A stretch of 61,991 nucleotides of DNA from an uncultured Bacteroidota bacterium (lineage in GTDB: Bacteria > Bacteroidota > Bacteroidia > Flavobacteriales > Flavobacteriaceae), in NCBI GenBank assembly GCA_902566635.1, contig CACFJP010000008.1, forward strand, positions 1 through 61,991. The letters run 5' to 3'. Within the stretch, counting starts at the first letter, position 1. Each line of letters starts with the position of its first letter. The notes beneath the pieces were generated by a model, which saw nothing but the letters and a program-made list of their open reading frames with translations, did not search any database and had not been told where the DNA came from. Both the position numbers and the translations under genes were made by a program. Positions 52,729 to 61,474 of this stretch are shown here, in pieces.

Positions 52729-54183
52729 TTAAATCGGGGCAATCATTTTTGCTACGATATTCCCAGAAATTAACGCTGGTGGAACACCAGGACCAGGAAC
52801 AGTCAGCTGCCCTGTGAAATACAAGTTTTTTACTTTTTTGCTTTTGAGTTTTGGACGTAAAAATGCTGTTTGAGTAAGGGTGTTTGCCATGCCATAGGCA
52901 TTGCCTTTATAGGAGTTATACTCACTTTTAAAATCACGTACACAGAAGGATTTGTTGAACAAAACATGCTCCCGAATGGATTGATTGGTGAGTTCCTCCA
53001 TTCGAGACATTACGATATTGTAGTACTTGTCACGCAGCTCTTGCGTGTCTTCCAGTCCAGGTGCAATGGGGATCAAAATAAAGCATGCTTCTTTCCCTAG
53101 AGGTGCCATGGTTTCGTCTGAAATCGATGGTAAATTGACATAAAACAAGGGTTTTTTTGGCCATTCGGGCGTGTCGTATATACTCGATGCGTGTTGGTCA
53201 AAATCTACATCAAAAAAAAGATTATGATGTACCAAATCTTTTAATTTTTTATCAATCCCCATATAAAATAAAAGCGATGAAGGTGCAAACACCTTTTTCT
53301 TCCAATACGACTCGCTATACCCTCGTAGGGATGCCTGCAGCAATCTTTCTGTGTGGTGATAATCGGCACCACTGACAATAATGTCTGACTCGTGAATAGT
53401 ATCCCCAATACGAATGCCATTTACAGTCTTGTTTTTTGTAATAATCTCACTAACTGGCGCATCTGTATGAAATCGAACGCCGAGTTCTTTTGCCAATGAT
53501 ACCATTGCACTCACAATCTGAATCATCCCACCCTTTGGATGCCAAGTCCCCAGTCCAAAATCGGCATAGTTCATAAAGTTGTAAAATGCAGGTGTTTGTT
53601 CAGGTTTTGCACCGAGAAAAAGGACAGGAAATTGGAGAAGTGAGCGCAGCTTTGGGCTTTTAAAATCTCTTTCCACTTGTTTGCGTACGTTGGTAAGAAA
53701 TAACCCAACATTTTTGACTGTTACTGGTGTGACCAATTCTAGCGGAGAAACCCCAGGTTTGTACACCAAATCATCGATCGCTACATCATAATTTCGTTTG
53801 GCTTGGTTGAGAAAAGAAATCAATTTTCGACCACTCCCCTTCTCTTCCATTTCAAAACAATCTGCTATTTTTTCGATGCTGTCATAAACAGGAAAAACAT
53901 CGTCTTTTCCAAACACAACTTGATATCCAGGATCGAGGCGCTCGAGTTTGTAATAATCAGATACTTTTTTGCCAAAACCTTCAAAAAAACGTTCAAATAC
54001 ATCTGGCATCCAGTACCATGAAGGGCCCATATCGAATGTAAATCCGCCTTGTTTGAACTGACGTGCTCGACCACCAAGTGAACTGTTTTTTTCAAAAACC
54101 TCCACTCGAAATCCTCTTTTTGCCAAATGACAAGCAGCAGATAAAGATGAAAACCCAGAACCGATGATGTTGACCTTTTTCAT
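52729..54183 (-). CDS. crtI: phytoene desaturase (CrtI)
   Basis: About 484 residues from MKKVNIIGSGFSSLSAACHL; the ATG at 54181-54183 is preferred to the TTG at 54192. Motifs are the FAD-binding GSGFSSLSAACHLAKRGFRV, VFEKNSSLGGRARQF, FDMGPSWYWMPDVFERFF and the C-terminal NLYFTGQLTVPGPGVPPALI. It converts phytoene to lycopene through successive desaturations. A TATTTTTG on the minus strand at 54190-54197 would make the transcript nearly leaderless if it is the -7 element. The usual crtB partner does not follow it; pirin does. Confidence 0.93.
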   Translation of the reverse strand: MKKVNIIGSGFSSLSAACHLAKRGFRVEVFEKNSSLGGRARQFKQGGFTFDMGPSWYWMPDVFERFFEGFGKKVSDYYKLERLDPGYQVVFGKDDVFPVYDSIEKIADCFEMEEKGSGRKLISFLNQAKRNYDVAIDDLVYKPGVSPLELVTPVTVKNVGLFLTNVRKQVERDFKSPKLRSLLQFPVLFLGAKPEQTPAFYNFMNYADFGLGTWHPKGGMIQIVSAMVSLAKELGVRFHTDAPVSEIITKNKTVNGIRIGDTIHESDIIVSGADYHHTERLLQASLRGYSESYWKKKVFAPSSLLFYMGIDKKLKDLVHHNLFFDVDFDQHASSIYDTPEWPKKPLFYVNLPSISDETMAPLGKEACFILIPIAPGLEDTQELRDKYYNIVMSRMEELTNQSIREHVLFNKSFCVRDFKSEYNSYKGNAYGMANTLTQTAFLRPKLKSKKVKNLYFTGQLTVPGPGVPPALISGNIVAKMIAPI

Positions 54184-54255
54184 GAACTTCAAAAATAGTG
54201 TATATAAGACAACTCACAGCTACAATACATCATATATTGTATAATCTGATTTCAG

Positions 54256-54726
54256 CTACATTGTCAATGTTAGCTCATTTCCATTAATGGAAGTGGTAAA
54301 GCAATCCAATTGAGTATTTCCACAATCAGTACTGTAAGTGTTCCCTTGATGATTGCATTTAAATGTGCTGTTGTTCATCAGATCCCACTGATTTCTTTGT
54401 CCATGAGCAGGACAACGATTAGAATAAGCTTGTATTGTGGTTGATGACATCCGTAAAAATAAAGCTTGAATGCCAATGCCAGAACCATTTAACCAACCTC
54501 CAATACTGGACAGATCGGAAAAATTGGGGTGCGTTAAATCAATGGTGTAGGTAGAACCATTTTTGGTATACCCATTATCAGAACTTCCACCATCACCAGT
54601 TGAGGTTCCGTCGCCAGTGTCCTCCTCCAAACTGTCAGCAGAGCAGGCCTCCAAAAAACTCACACCAAAAAATGCAAACGCCACAGTTGGGCACACTTCT
54701 TTTAAAAATGCTCTTCGATCTTTCAT
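54256..54726 (-). CDS. Rieske-like 2Fe-2S lipoprotein with swapped ligand motifs
   Basis: A 156-residue envelope protein. The N-terminus has a twin-Arg-like DRRAFLK followed by a lipobox (SFLEAC, Cys28), suggesting Tat-exported lipoprotein. A Ser/Gly/Asp linker spans about 33-52. The Rieske-like part has SNRCPAHGQRN (C105, H108) and TFKCNHQGNTY (C124, H126), 15 residues apart. In standard Rieske proteins CxH comes first and CxxH second; here the order is reversed. Two further Cys (C135, C142) follow. Function unknown; electron transfer is the inferred role. It is divergent from the acylase gene. Confidence 0.72.
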   Translation of the reverse strand: MKDRRAFLKEVCPTVAFAFFGVSFLEACSADSLEEDTGDGTSTGDGGSSDNGYTKNGSTYTIDLTHPNFSDLSSIGGWLNGSGIGIQALFLRMSSTTIQAYSNRCPAHGQRNQWDLMNNSTFKCNHQGNTYSTDCGNTQLDCFTTSINGNELTLTM

Positions 54727-54765
54727 AAATTTTTTTTAAATATATATATAAATTAATATAGTTTA

Positions 54766-54773
54766 TAATTTTG
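54766..54773 (+). promoter_or_regulatory. candidate -7 element for the acylase gene
   Basis: TAATTTTG is an exact TAnnTTTG match, 58 bp before the preferred ATG at 54832. A second near match (TATTTTG, 54814-54820) lies 21 bp after a TTTG at 54789-54792 but would leave a leader of only about six bases. The region is AT-rich; neither can be chosen with confidence. Confidence 0.28.
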
Positions 54774-54831
54774 ACGTGGAAAGCAATGTTTGAATATCAC
54801 TCAAAAATTTGAATATTTTGCAACCACAAAA

Positions 54832-56898
54832 ATGAATTATAAAGCGCTTTTGAATCGGCTTACTTTGCTCCTTATTCTTTTTTTTGAGGTTTTGCAGGCT
54901 CAGATCAACCCTGAAAATGTGGAAATCATTCGCGATAGCTATGGGGTTCCACATATTTATGGGAAAACCGATGCTGATACTGCTTATGGGTTGGCATGGG
55001 CACACGCTGAAGACGATTTTGTTACTATACAAAAAGCTTATTTGGCTGGAAATGGAATGCTTAGTCGATCGAACGGTAAGCAAGGCATTGGTGCTGATTT
55101 TATTGCCCAGTTTATCCAAAGTGAGGAAACAGTTGAACTTTTGTACCACACCCTAAGTGATGAATTTATAGCTGTTTTACAAGGCTATACAGAGGGGTTA
55201 AATAGTTATGCAAAACACAATCCTGATGAGGTTCTTTTATCATCTTTGTTTCCCATTACCCCAAAAAAACTATTGATTTATTCACAGCTGCAACTTTTTT
55301 TGTCCAATGAAGGAGATCGATTTGTAGAGGCGATTATAAGCGATAGAGTTGTGCCCTATAAAAAACCAATTGAGGAAGATGTTCGAGGTTCCAATCTCAT
55401 CGCTCTAAGCTCGCGTAAAACAGGCACAAACGAAAGCTTTTTGGCGATCAATACCCATCAGCCTCTTGAAGGGCCTACATCTTGGTATGAAGCCCATCTA
55501 GTGAGTGAAGAGGGGACCAATATCATCGGCGCAACTTTTCCAGGAGCACCATGTATATTGACAGGAGCAAATGAGTATCTAGGCTGGACACATACTGTTA
55601 ACTACCCAGACAAGGCAGATGTATTTCAATTGGAAATGAAAAACAGAACCACATATATCGTTGATGGAGAAGCACACCAGCTCGTGAAGAAAAAAGCAAA
55701 AATGTATGTTCGATTTTTTGGCATGCGCATTCCTGTGTCTAAGGTTTTTTACGAAAGTATCTATGGCCCAACACTTAGAAATAAGGCCGGCGTATTTGCC
55801 GTAAGAACACCCAGCACAACCAATATCAATGCGCTCGAACAGTGGTGGCGCATGAATAAAGCACGCTCATTTTCCGAGTTCTATTCTTATCTGGAGTGGA
55901 ATGCAATTCCAGGGTATAACATTGGCTATGCCGATCGAAATGATACCATTTTTTATATTTCAAATGGTAAAATCCCCAAACGAGATTCAAGTTATAATTG
56001 GCGAAAAGTCGTACCTGGAAACACCAAAAAAACGCTGTGGAACAGCTATTATACCACCCAAGAACTTCCACAAGTCATTGCTCCAAAATCGGGCTACGTA
56101 TACAACGCCAATCACAGTCCATTTTTCTCAACTTCACCTGATGAAAATCCAAACCCAGATACGTTTCCAAAAGCCATGAATTTTGAAAACTACAACAACA
56201 ACCGCAGCACACGTTTATTCAATTTGCTGTCGGAAAAAGAAACATTAACGTATGAAGATTTTAAGCGAGTCAAATACGACCACAGCTTGCCAACACCATT
56301 AAACTATAATTTTGTTGACTTCAACGCTATTTTTGAGATGAACCCAGATAACTATCCCGATGTTGCGGATATATTAATAGATATCCAAAACTGGGATCGC
56401 GTTGCGAGTGCCGATTCTTATGGTGCAGGCGCCTTTGCAGTACTCTATTATTCGCTAGGCAAATATTATTCCAAATTAGGTCCCTCAAAAGTTTTTAATA
56501 AATTATTGATATACACATGTCTTAAAGATGCCAAAAAACACCTGTTGAAACACTTTAGAACGACAAGCATACGCTTGGGAGATTTTCAAAAGCTCGTACG
56601 GGGCGATAAAGAACTTCCCATATTTGGACTCCCTGATGTCGTGACTGCGATGAGGGGCTCTGCTCAAAAAAACGGAACTATCAAAATCAATCATGGTGAG
56701 TCTTACATTGCACTCATTCGCTTTGGCAAAAACAAGACAAACGTAGCGTCTATCATCTGCTATGGTAGTAGCAATCATCCTGACTCACCACACTACAGTG
56801 ACCAGATGGAAATGTATCGACGCTTTGATACCAAACCAATGTATTTTGATCGTGAGAACGTAATTAAAGATGCAAGGAGAATTTATCATCCCAACTGA
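54832..56898 (+). CDS. penicillin acylase-family Ntn-hydrolase (S45)
   Basis: About 688 residues from MNYKALLNRLTLLLILFFEV; this ATG gives a signal peptide (cleavage near LQAQ), while the TTG at 54790 does not. Self-processing nucleophile S187 lies in DVRGSNLIALSSRKTG. The alpha-chain starts with VEIIRDSYGVPHIYGKTDAD and YGLAWAHAEDD. Beta-chain features are LAINTHQPLEGPTSWYEAHL, FPGAPCILTGANEYLGWTHT and the oxyanion-type YNANHSPFF. The precursor would be exported and cut before Ser187. Family members hydrolyse beta-lactams, acyl-homoserine lactones or other amides; the substrate here is not readable. Confidence 0.9.
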   Translation: MNYKALLNRLTLLLILFFEVLQAQINPENVEIIRDSYGVPHIYGKTDADTAYGLAWAHAEDDFVTIQKAYLAGNGMLSRSNGKQGIGADFIAQFIQSEETVELLYHTLSDEFIAVLQGYTEGLNSYAKHNPDEVLLSSLFPITPKKLLIYSQLQLFLSNEGDRFVEAIISDRVVPYKKPIEEDVRGSNLIALSSRKTGTNESFLAINTHQPLEGPTSWYEAHLVSEEGTNIIGATFPGAPCILTGANEYLGWTHTVNYPDKADVFQLEMKNRTTYIVDGEAHQLVKKKAKMYVRFFGMRIPVSKVFYESIYGPTLRNKAGVFAVRTPSTTNINALEQWWRMNKARSFSEFYSYLEWNAIPGYNIGYADRNDTIFYISNGKIPKRDSSYNWRKVVPGNTKKTLWNSYYTTQELPQVIAPKSGYVYNANHSPFFSTSPDENPNPDTFPKAMNFENYNNNRSTRLFNLLSEKETLTYEDFKRVKYDHSLPTPLNYNFVDFNAIFEMNPDNYPDVADILIDIQNWDRVASADSYGAGAFAVLYYSLGKYYSKLGPSKVFNKLLIYTCLKDAKKHLLKHFRTTSIRLGDFQKLVRGDKELPIFGLPDVVTAMRGSAQKNGTIKINHGESYIALIRFGKNKTNVASIICYGSSNHPDSPHYSDQMEMYRRFDTKPMYFDRENVIKDARRIYHPN

Positions 56899-56935
56899 GT
56901 TAAACCCTTTCAAATCAAGGTTGAAAATTATATAT

Positions 56936-56943
56936 TAAATTTG
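56936..56943 (+). promoter_or_regulatory. candidate -7 element for the persulfide dioxygenase gene
   Basis: TAAATTTG is an exact TAnnTTTG match, 14 bp before the ATG at 56958. No -33 TTG at 19-22 bp is seen (one TTG lies 12 bp away). The short leader is in line with other candidate promoters of this window. Confidence 0.38.
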
Positions 56944-56957
56944 CCAAAAATAAAAGC

Positions 56958-58358
56958 ATGATTGTAGAACAAATCTACACAGGATGTTTAGCGCAGGGAG
57001 CTTATTATATTGAAAGCAATGGAGAGGCTGCTGTCATTGATCCTTTGCGGGAGGTTGGGCCCTATCTTCAAAGAGCTGAGAAAAACAATGCAACCATCAA
57101 GTATATTTTTGAAACGCATTTTCATGCTGACTTTGTCAGTGGTCACCTGACCCTTTCCAACAAAACAAACGCGCCGATTGTATTTGGCCCTCTTGCTGAT
57201 CCAGATTTTGATGTGATTATCGCAAAAGATGGACAAAGCTTTTCTATTGGTGATGTAACGATTACTGCGCTACACACTCCTGGGCATACCATGGAAAGTA
57301 CCACCTACCTGCTTCGAGATGCTAAGGGAAAAGATCGTGCTATTTTTAGTGGGGATACACTTTTTTTAGGTGATGTTGGACGCCCTGATCTGGCACAAAA
57401 GAAGGATGCAATGACACAGGAGCAATTGGCAGAAACGCTTTATGACAGTCTGCGAAACAAAATCATGCCATTGGCAGACGATATCACTGTTTATCCTGCC
57501 CACGGCGCAGGCTCGGCTTGTGGTAAAAAAATGATGAAAGAAACTGTTGACACCCTCGGCAACCAGAAAAAGGTCAATTATGCCCTACGTGAAGACATGA
57601 CCAAAGAGGAGTTTGTAAATGAAGTGATTGATGGTTTACTTCCACCACCACAATATTTTCCAGAAAATGTACGGCTAAATAAAAATGGTTATGAAGATAT
57701 TGATCAGGTCATGGAAAAAGGAAAAATACCACTTAGCCCATCCAAATTTGAATACATTGCCATGCAGTCAGGAGCAGTGATTTTGGATGTGCGAAGTGCT
57801 GATGAGTTTTCCAAAGGCCATATTCCAAATTCTATTTTTATTGGAATCGATGGAGGGTTTGCTCCTTGGGTGGGTACACTTATTGGTGACACCCAACATC
57901 CCATTATTTTGGTAACACCAGAGGGTCGTGAAGAAGAAACCATCACTCGACTGTCAAGGGTTGGGTTTGACAACACTCTCGGCTATTTAGAAGGTGGAAT
58001 CACTGCCTGGACAGGCGCTGGAAAAGACATTGAACAAATTGAAAATATCACTGCGACCCAATTGCAAACTAAAATTGAAAAAGGTGCTGCGATATTGGAT
58101 GTGAGAAAAGAGAGTGAATATGATTCAGTGCATATCCCCAACGCAACACTTATTCCACTAGACAAAATCAATGAGAGTCTCAATCACTATGACTTTGAAA
58201 AAGAGTTTTACTTGCATTGTGCAGGTGGTTATCGAAGTATGATTGCGCTATCAATTCTCAAAAAACGTGGCATACATGGAGGTTTTAACGTCGCTGGAGG
58301 AATGAAAGCGATTAAAGAAACCTCCATTGATTTGCAAGAAATGTCTTGCTCAAACTAG
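56958..58358 (+). CDS. metallo-beta-lactamase-fold persulfide dioxygenase fused to two rhodanese domains
   Basis: A 466-residue cytoplasmic protein. MBL domain (about 1-240) has THFHADFVSGH (H54, H56, D58), HTPGHTMESTTYLL, SGDTLFLGDVGRPDL and YPAHGAGSACGK, matching ETHE1-type persulfide dioxygenases. Rhodanese 1 (about 265-355) has the catalytic position ILVTPEGREEE with no Cys, so it is inactive or a binding domain. Rhodanese 2 (about 370-460) has the active Cys in YLHCAGGYRSM. It probably oxidises glutathione- or protein-persulfide and shuttles sulfane sulfur. Common in Bacteroidota. A short AT-rich inverted repeat follows the stop (58359-58376). Confidence 0.9.
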   Translation: MIVEQIYTGCLAQGAYYIESNGEAAVIDPLREVGPYLQRAEKNNATIKYIFETHFHADFVSGHLTLSNKTNAPIVFGPLADPDFDVIIAKDGQSFSIGDVTITALHTPGHTMESTTYLLRDAKGKDRAIFSGDTLFLGDVGRPDLAQKKDAMTQEQLAETLYDSLRNKIMPLADDITVYPAHGAGSACGKKMMKETVDTLGNQKKVNYALREDMTKEEFVNEVIDGLLPPPQYFPENVRLNKNGYEDIDQVMEKGKIPLSPSKFEYIAMQSGAVILDVRSADEFSKGHIPNSIFIGIDGGFAPWVGTLIGDTQHPIILVTPEGREEETITRLSRVGFDNTLGYLEGGITAWTGAGKDIEQIENITATQLQTKIEKGAAILDVRKESEYDSVHIPNATLIPLDKINESLNHYDFEKEFYLHCAGGYRSMIALSILKKRGIHGGFNVAGGMKAIKETSIDLQEMSCSN

Positions 58359-58514
58359 TATTCAATCTATTGAATAGTGGTTGTTATTTTCATTCTTTTT
58401 TAGCAATCTAATGCAGTTTAATTACAACACATAATCAGTCATTATAAATATGCATTAAACGATAGTTTTTTGGATATTTATTTTGTATTTTTCGAACAAA
58501 AATAACCCACTTAG

Positions 58515-60659
58515 ATGGAACACATGAAAAATTCAAATGGCGCTTCAAAATGTCCTTTTCACGGGGCTACAACGCAACCCAATTTAGGCACCCAAAACAA
58601 GGATTGGTGGCCAAACAGTCTCAATGTTGACATCCTTCGTCAACACGACACCAAAAGCAATCCCCTATCGGATTTGGATTACAAAGAGCGTGTAAAATCT
58701 TTGGATATTGAGGCAGTTAAAAACGATATCAAAAAAGTTCTGACCGACAGTAAAGACTGGTGGCCTGCTGACTATGGTCATTATGGTCCATTTTTTATTC
58801 GCATGACATGGCACGTTGCTGGTACTTACCGAACTGGCGATGGACGTGGCGGTGCTGCAACTGGTGCACAACGCTTTGCACCACTCAACTCTTGGCCAGA
58901 CAATGGGAATTTGGACAAAGCCAGACGACTACTGTGGCCTGTAAAAGAAAAGTATGGTAACTCTCTTAGCTGGGCAGATTTGTTTGTCGTTGCTGGAAAT
59001 GTAGCCATCGAGGACATGGGTGGTCCAAATCATGGTTCTGCACTTGGCCGTGAAGACATCTGGCATCCAGAAAAAGATATCTATTGGGGCGCAGAGGACG
59101 AATGGCTTGGCGACAATCGCTATGGCGATACGAGACAAGATCTCGAAAATCCATTGGCTGCAGTACAAATGGGGCTGATTTATGTCAATCCACAAGGCCC
59201 AAACGCCAATCCTGATCCAGCCCTTTCTGCACAAGATGTGCGAGAAACCTTTAAGCGAATGGCGATGAACGACGAAGAAACTGTCGCGCTTACTGCTGGT
59301 GGACATACATTTGGAAAAGCACATGGTGCTGCCGACGCAGACAAGTTTGTGGGTGCAGAGCCCGAAGGAGCACCAATTGAAAGTCAAGGCTTTGGATGGG
59401 AAAACAGCTATGAGTCTGGCAAAGGAGTACATGCCATTACGAGTGGTATTGAAGGGCCTTGGACAACCAATCCCATTCAGTGGGACATGGGTTATTTGAC
59501 CCTCTTATTCAAATACGAATGGGAATGCCAAAAAGGACCAGGAGGAGCTTGGCAGTGGCACCCAGTTGATTGTGAGGAAGCTGACATGGTTCCTCAAGTG
59601 GATGGCAGTGGCGAAAAGGTATTGCCAATGATGACAACTGCTGATATTTCGATGAAAGTTGATCCGATTTACAGAGATATCTGTCAAAAATTCCTTGCCG
59701 ATCCAGATGCTTTTGGTGAGGCCTTTGCCAAGGCTTGGTTTAAGTTACTCCATCGTGACATGGGACCTAAGTCCAACTATGTGGCAGGAGACTTTAAAGA
59801 TGTAGAGTATATTTGGCAAGATCCTGTTCCGACTGGAAAATTCCTTTCATCTGGAGAAGAAAACGAAGTGAGAGCTGCCATTGCCGCAACTGGTATCGAC
59901 AATGCCAAATTGATTGAAACTGCTTGGGCTTCTGCTTCGACATTTAGAGGGTCCGATAACAGAGGTGGCGCCAATGGTGCTCGTATTCGGTTGGCACCCC
60001 AAAAAGATTGGGCAGTCAACCAACCCGATCAACTCTCAGAAGTACTTGATGCCTATGATGCAATCGCTGCTAAAACAGGTGCCAGTATTGCTGATATTAT
60101 AGTGATTGGTGGTGCAGTAGGAATTGAAAATTGTTCTGGTGCGAAAGTTGAGGTCAACACTGGTCGTGGTGATGCAACACAGGACAATACAGATGTTTCT
60201 TCTTTCGAATTGCTCAAACCTGGTGCTTGTGGTTTTAGAAACTATATCGAAAAAGAGTTTAGCGTTTCTCCAGAAGAGTTATTACTCGACAAAGCCCAAC
60301 TCCTTGGTCTATCACCAGTCGAGTTGACAGTTCTTGTTGGTGGCATGCGTGCAATGGGTGTTTCCCAATCAGGTGCTGGCCTATGGGGTGATGGTAAACT
60401 GAGCAACAATTGGTTTAAGCAATTGCTTTCGATGGACATCAAGTGGGAAGCAAATGGATTTAATAGCTACATAGGCGTTGATCAAAGTTCAGGAAAAAGT
60501 GTCTATTCTGCGTCGAGAATTGACTTGTTGTTTGGTTCAAATTCAGAGTTGAGAGCCATCGCTGAGGTCTATGCGCAAAATGACAACAACAATAAGTTTA
60601 TTGCTGATTTTATCGCTGCTTGGAACAAGGTGATGAACGCTGATCGGTTTGATCTGTAA
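58515..60659 (+). CDS. katG: catalase-peroxidase
   Basis: A 714-residue haem enzyme removing H2O2. The distal triad is R96, W99 and H100 in [19 protein letters not shown]. Proximal His is H264 in [11 protein letters not shown]. The Trp-Tyr-Met crosslink partners W99, Y223 ([10 protein letters not shown]) and M249 (FKRMAMND) are all present, so it should have catalase activity. The C-terminal half is the usual degenerate peroxidase copy. A Met at position 4 (58524) is an alternative start. The upstream 156 bp has an AT-rich stretch with TTTTTTGG and TATTTATTTTG but no clear regulator box. Confidence 0.96.
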   Translation: MEHMKNSNGASKCPFHGATTQPNLGTQNKDWWPNSLNVDILRQHDTKSNPLSDLDYKERVKSLDIEAVKNDIKKVLTDSKDWWPADYGHYGPFFIRMTWHVAGTYRTGDGRGGAATGAQRFAPLNSWPDNGNLDKARRLLWPVKEKYGNSLSWADLFVVAGNVAIEDMGGPNHGSALGREDIWHPEKDIYWGAEDEWLGDNRYGDTRQDLENPLAAVQMGLIYVNPQGPNANPDPALSAQDVRETFKRMAMNDEETVALTAGGHTFGKAHGAADADKFVGAEPEGAPIESQGFGWENSYESGKGVHAITSGIEGPWTTNPIQWDMGYLTLLFKYEWECQKGPGGAWQWHPVDCEEADMVPQVDGSGEKVLPMMTTADISMKVDPIYRDICQKFLADPDAFGEAFAKAWFKLLHRDMGPKSNYVAGDFKDVEYIWQDPVPTGKFLSSGEENEVRAAIAATGIDNAKLIETAWASASTFRGSDNRGGANGARIRLAPQKDWAVNQPDQLSEVLDAYDAIAAKTGASIADIIVIGGAVGIENCSGAKVEVNTGRGDATQDNTDVSSFELLKPGACGFRNYIEKEFSVSPEELLLDKAQLLGLSPVELTVLVGGMRAMGVSQSGAGLWGDGKLSNNWFKQLLSMDIKWEANGFNSYIGVDQSSGKSVYSASRIDLLFGSNSELRAIAEVYAQNDNNNKFIADFIAAWNKVMNADRFDL

Positions 60660-60741
60660 ATCTAGATGAAAAAGGTGAAGTTTATTTTAGGCAATAACAG
60701 CTTTTAACTGTCTTGTTGAAGGGAAGATGTAAAAAACATTG

Positions 60742-61455
60742 CTATTGTCCGCCTTTTGATTTAAAATTATATTCGTATCGTATGCTCAAGATGTGATAGG
60801 ATGCGGGCTGAGTTATTCCCACCTCTTTTTCAAACATATATTTAAAGGAAATTGCACTTGCTTTTGAAAATATTTTTTTTGAACCAAGAGATAAGCGAAA
60901 CTTATCATAGGCCTCGGTACTGTAGATTTCCTCCAACATAAAAAATTCAACACTTAATCGAGGATCCATTCTCCAATTTGGAATGTTATATCGAGTGGAA
61001 AGTTTGTATCGCCAGCGGCTATTGTCCTTTGGATCTATTGTTACAAGCCGTTGTGTTTTAATTTGATGGAGTACCCGAAAGCGTAAATCAAAACGGTTGA
61101 ATTGGGTATTTAATTGAGCAAAACCAAAAAAGCGATCATACTTTTCATGTCCTTGTTTTTTACCGACATCATCAAGTCGATCGGAATTACGATAGCCAGC
61201 CCCGACATCTAAAAAGGGTCTTAGCTTGTATTGGGCTTGTGCTTCAAAGAAAGACATATTGTAAGTGTCTCCTACTGATTTGAGTCTCAATTGAGCTTCG
61301 AGGGCTAGACTGAATCTTTCTGTGTGAGCGTACTGTATTTGTATAGCATTCCAGCTCTTATAGCTTTGATTATCAATAGTAGCCAATTCATCTTGAGCTG
61401 ATAAAACGTGGGTAGATATAAAACCATATAACAATAGGAAAAATCTAAATTTCAT
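60742..61455 (-). CDS. DUF2490 family outer-membrane-type protein
   Basis: A 237-residue protein with signal peptide 1-20 (STHVLSAQ). The rest reads as amphipathic beta strands (RFSLALEAQLRLKS; FFEAQAQYKLRPFLDVGAGY; WRYKLSTRYNIPNWRMDPRL), ending YHILSIRYEYNFKSK, which is typical of a DUF2490 beta-barrel. Function of the family is unknown. It lies 19 bp downstream of the DUF4956 gene, so the two form an operon and may function together. Confidence 0.83.
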   Translation of the reverse strand: MKFRFFLLLYGFISTHVLSAQDELATIDNQSYKSWNAIQIQYAHTERFSLALEAQLRLKSVGDTYNMSFFEAQAQYKLRPFLDVGAGYRNSDRLDDVGKKQGHEKYDRFFGFAQLNTQFNRFDLRFRVLHQIKTQRLVTIDPKDNSRWRYKLSTRYNIPNWRMDPRLSVEFFMLEEIYSTEAYDKFRLSLGSKKIFSKASAISFKYMFEKEVGITQPASYHILSIRYEYNFKSKGGQ

Positions 61456-61474
61456 GGAATTTCTACTTTAGGGC

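Noticed and set aside
54763-55149. 128-codon minus-strand open frame ahead of the acylase
   Set aside because: It overlaps the acylase N-terminus and its promoter region. The acylase frame has a signal peptide and family motifs.
58359-58376. Inverted repeat TATTCAAT/ATTGAATA after the rhodanese gene
   Set aside because: The stem is all A/T apart from one pair and lacks a close T run, so it is too weak to call a terminator.
58929-59432. 167-codon minus-strand open frame
   Set aside because: Antisense to katG; the sequence is Cys- and Ser-rich with no signal or domain.
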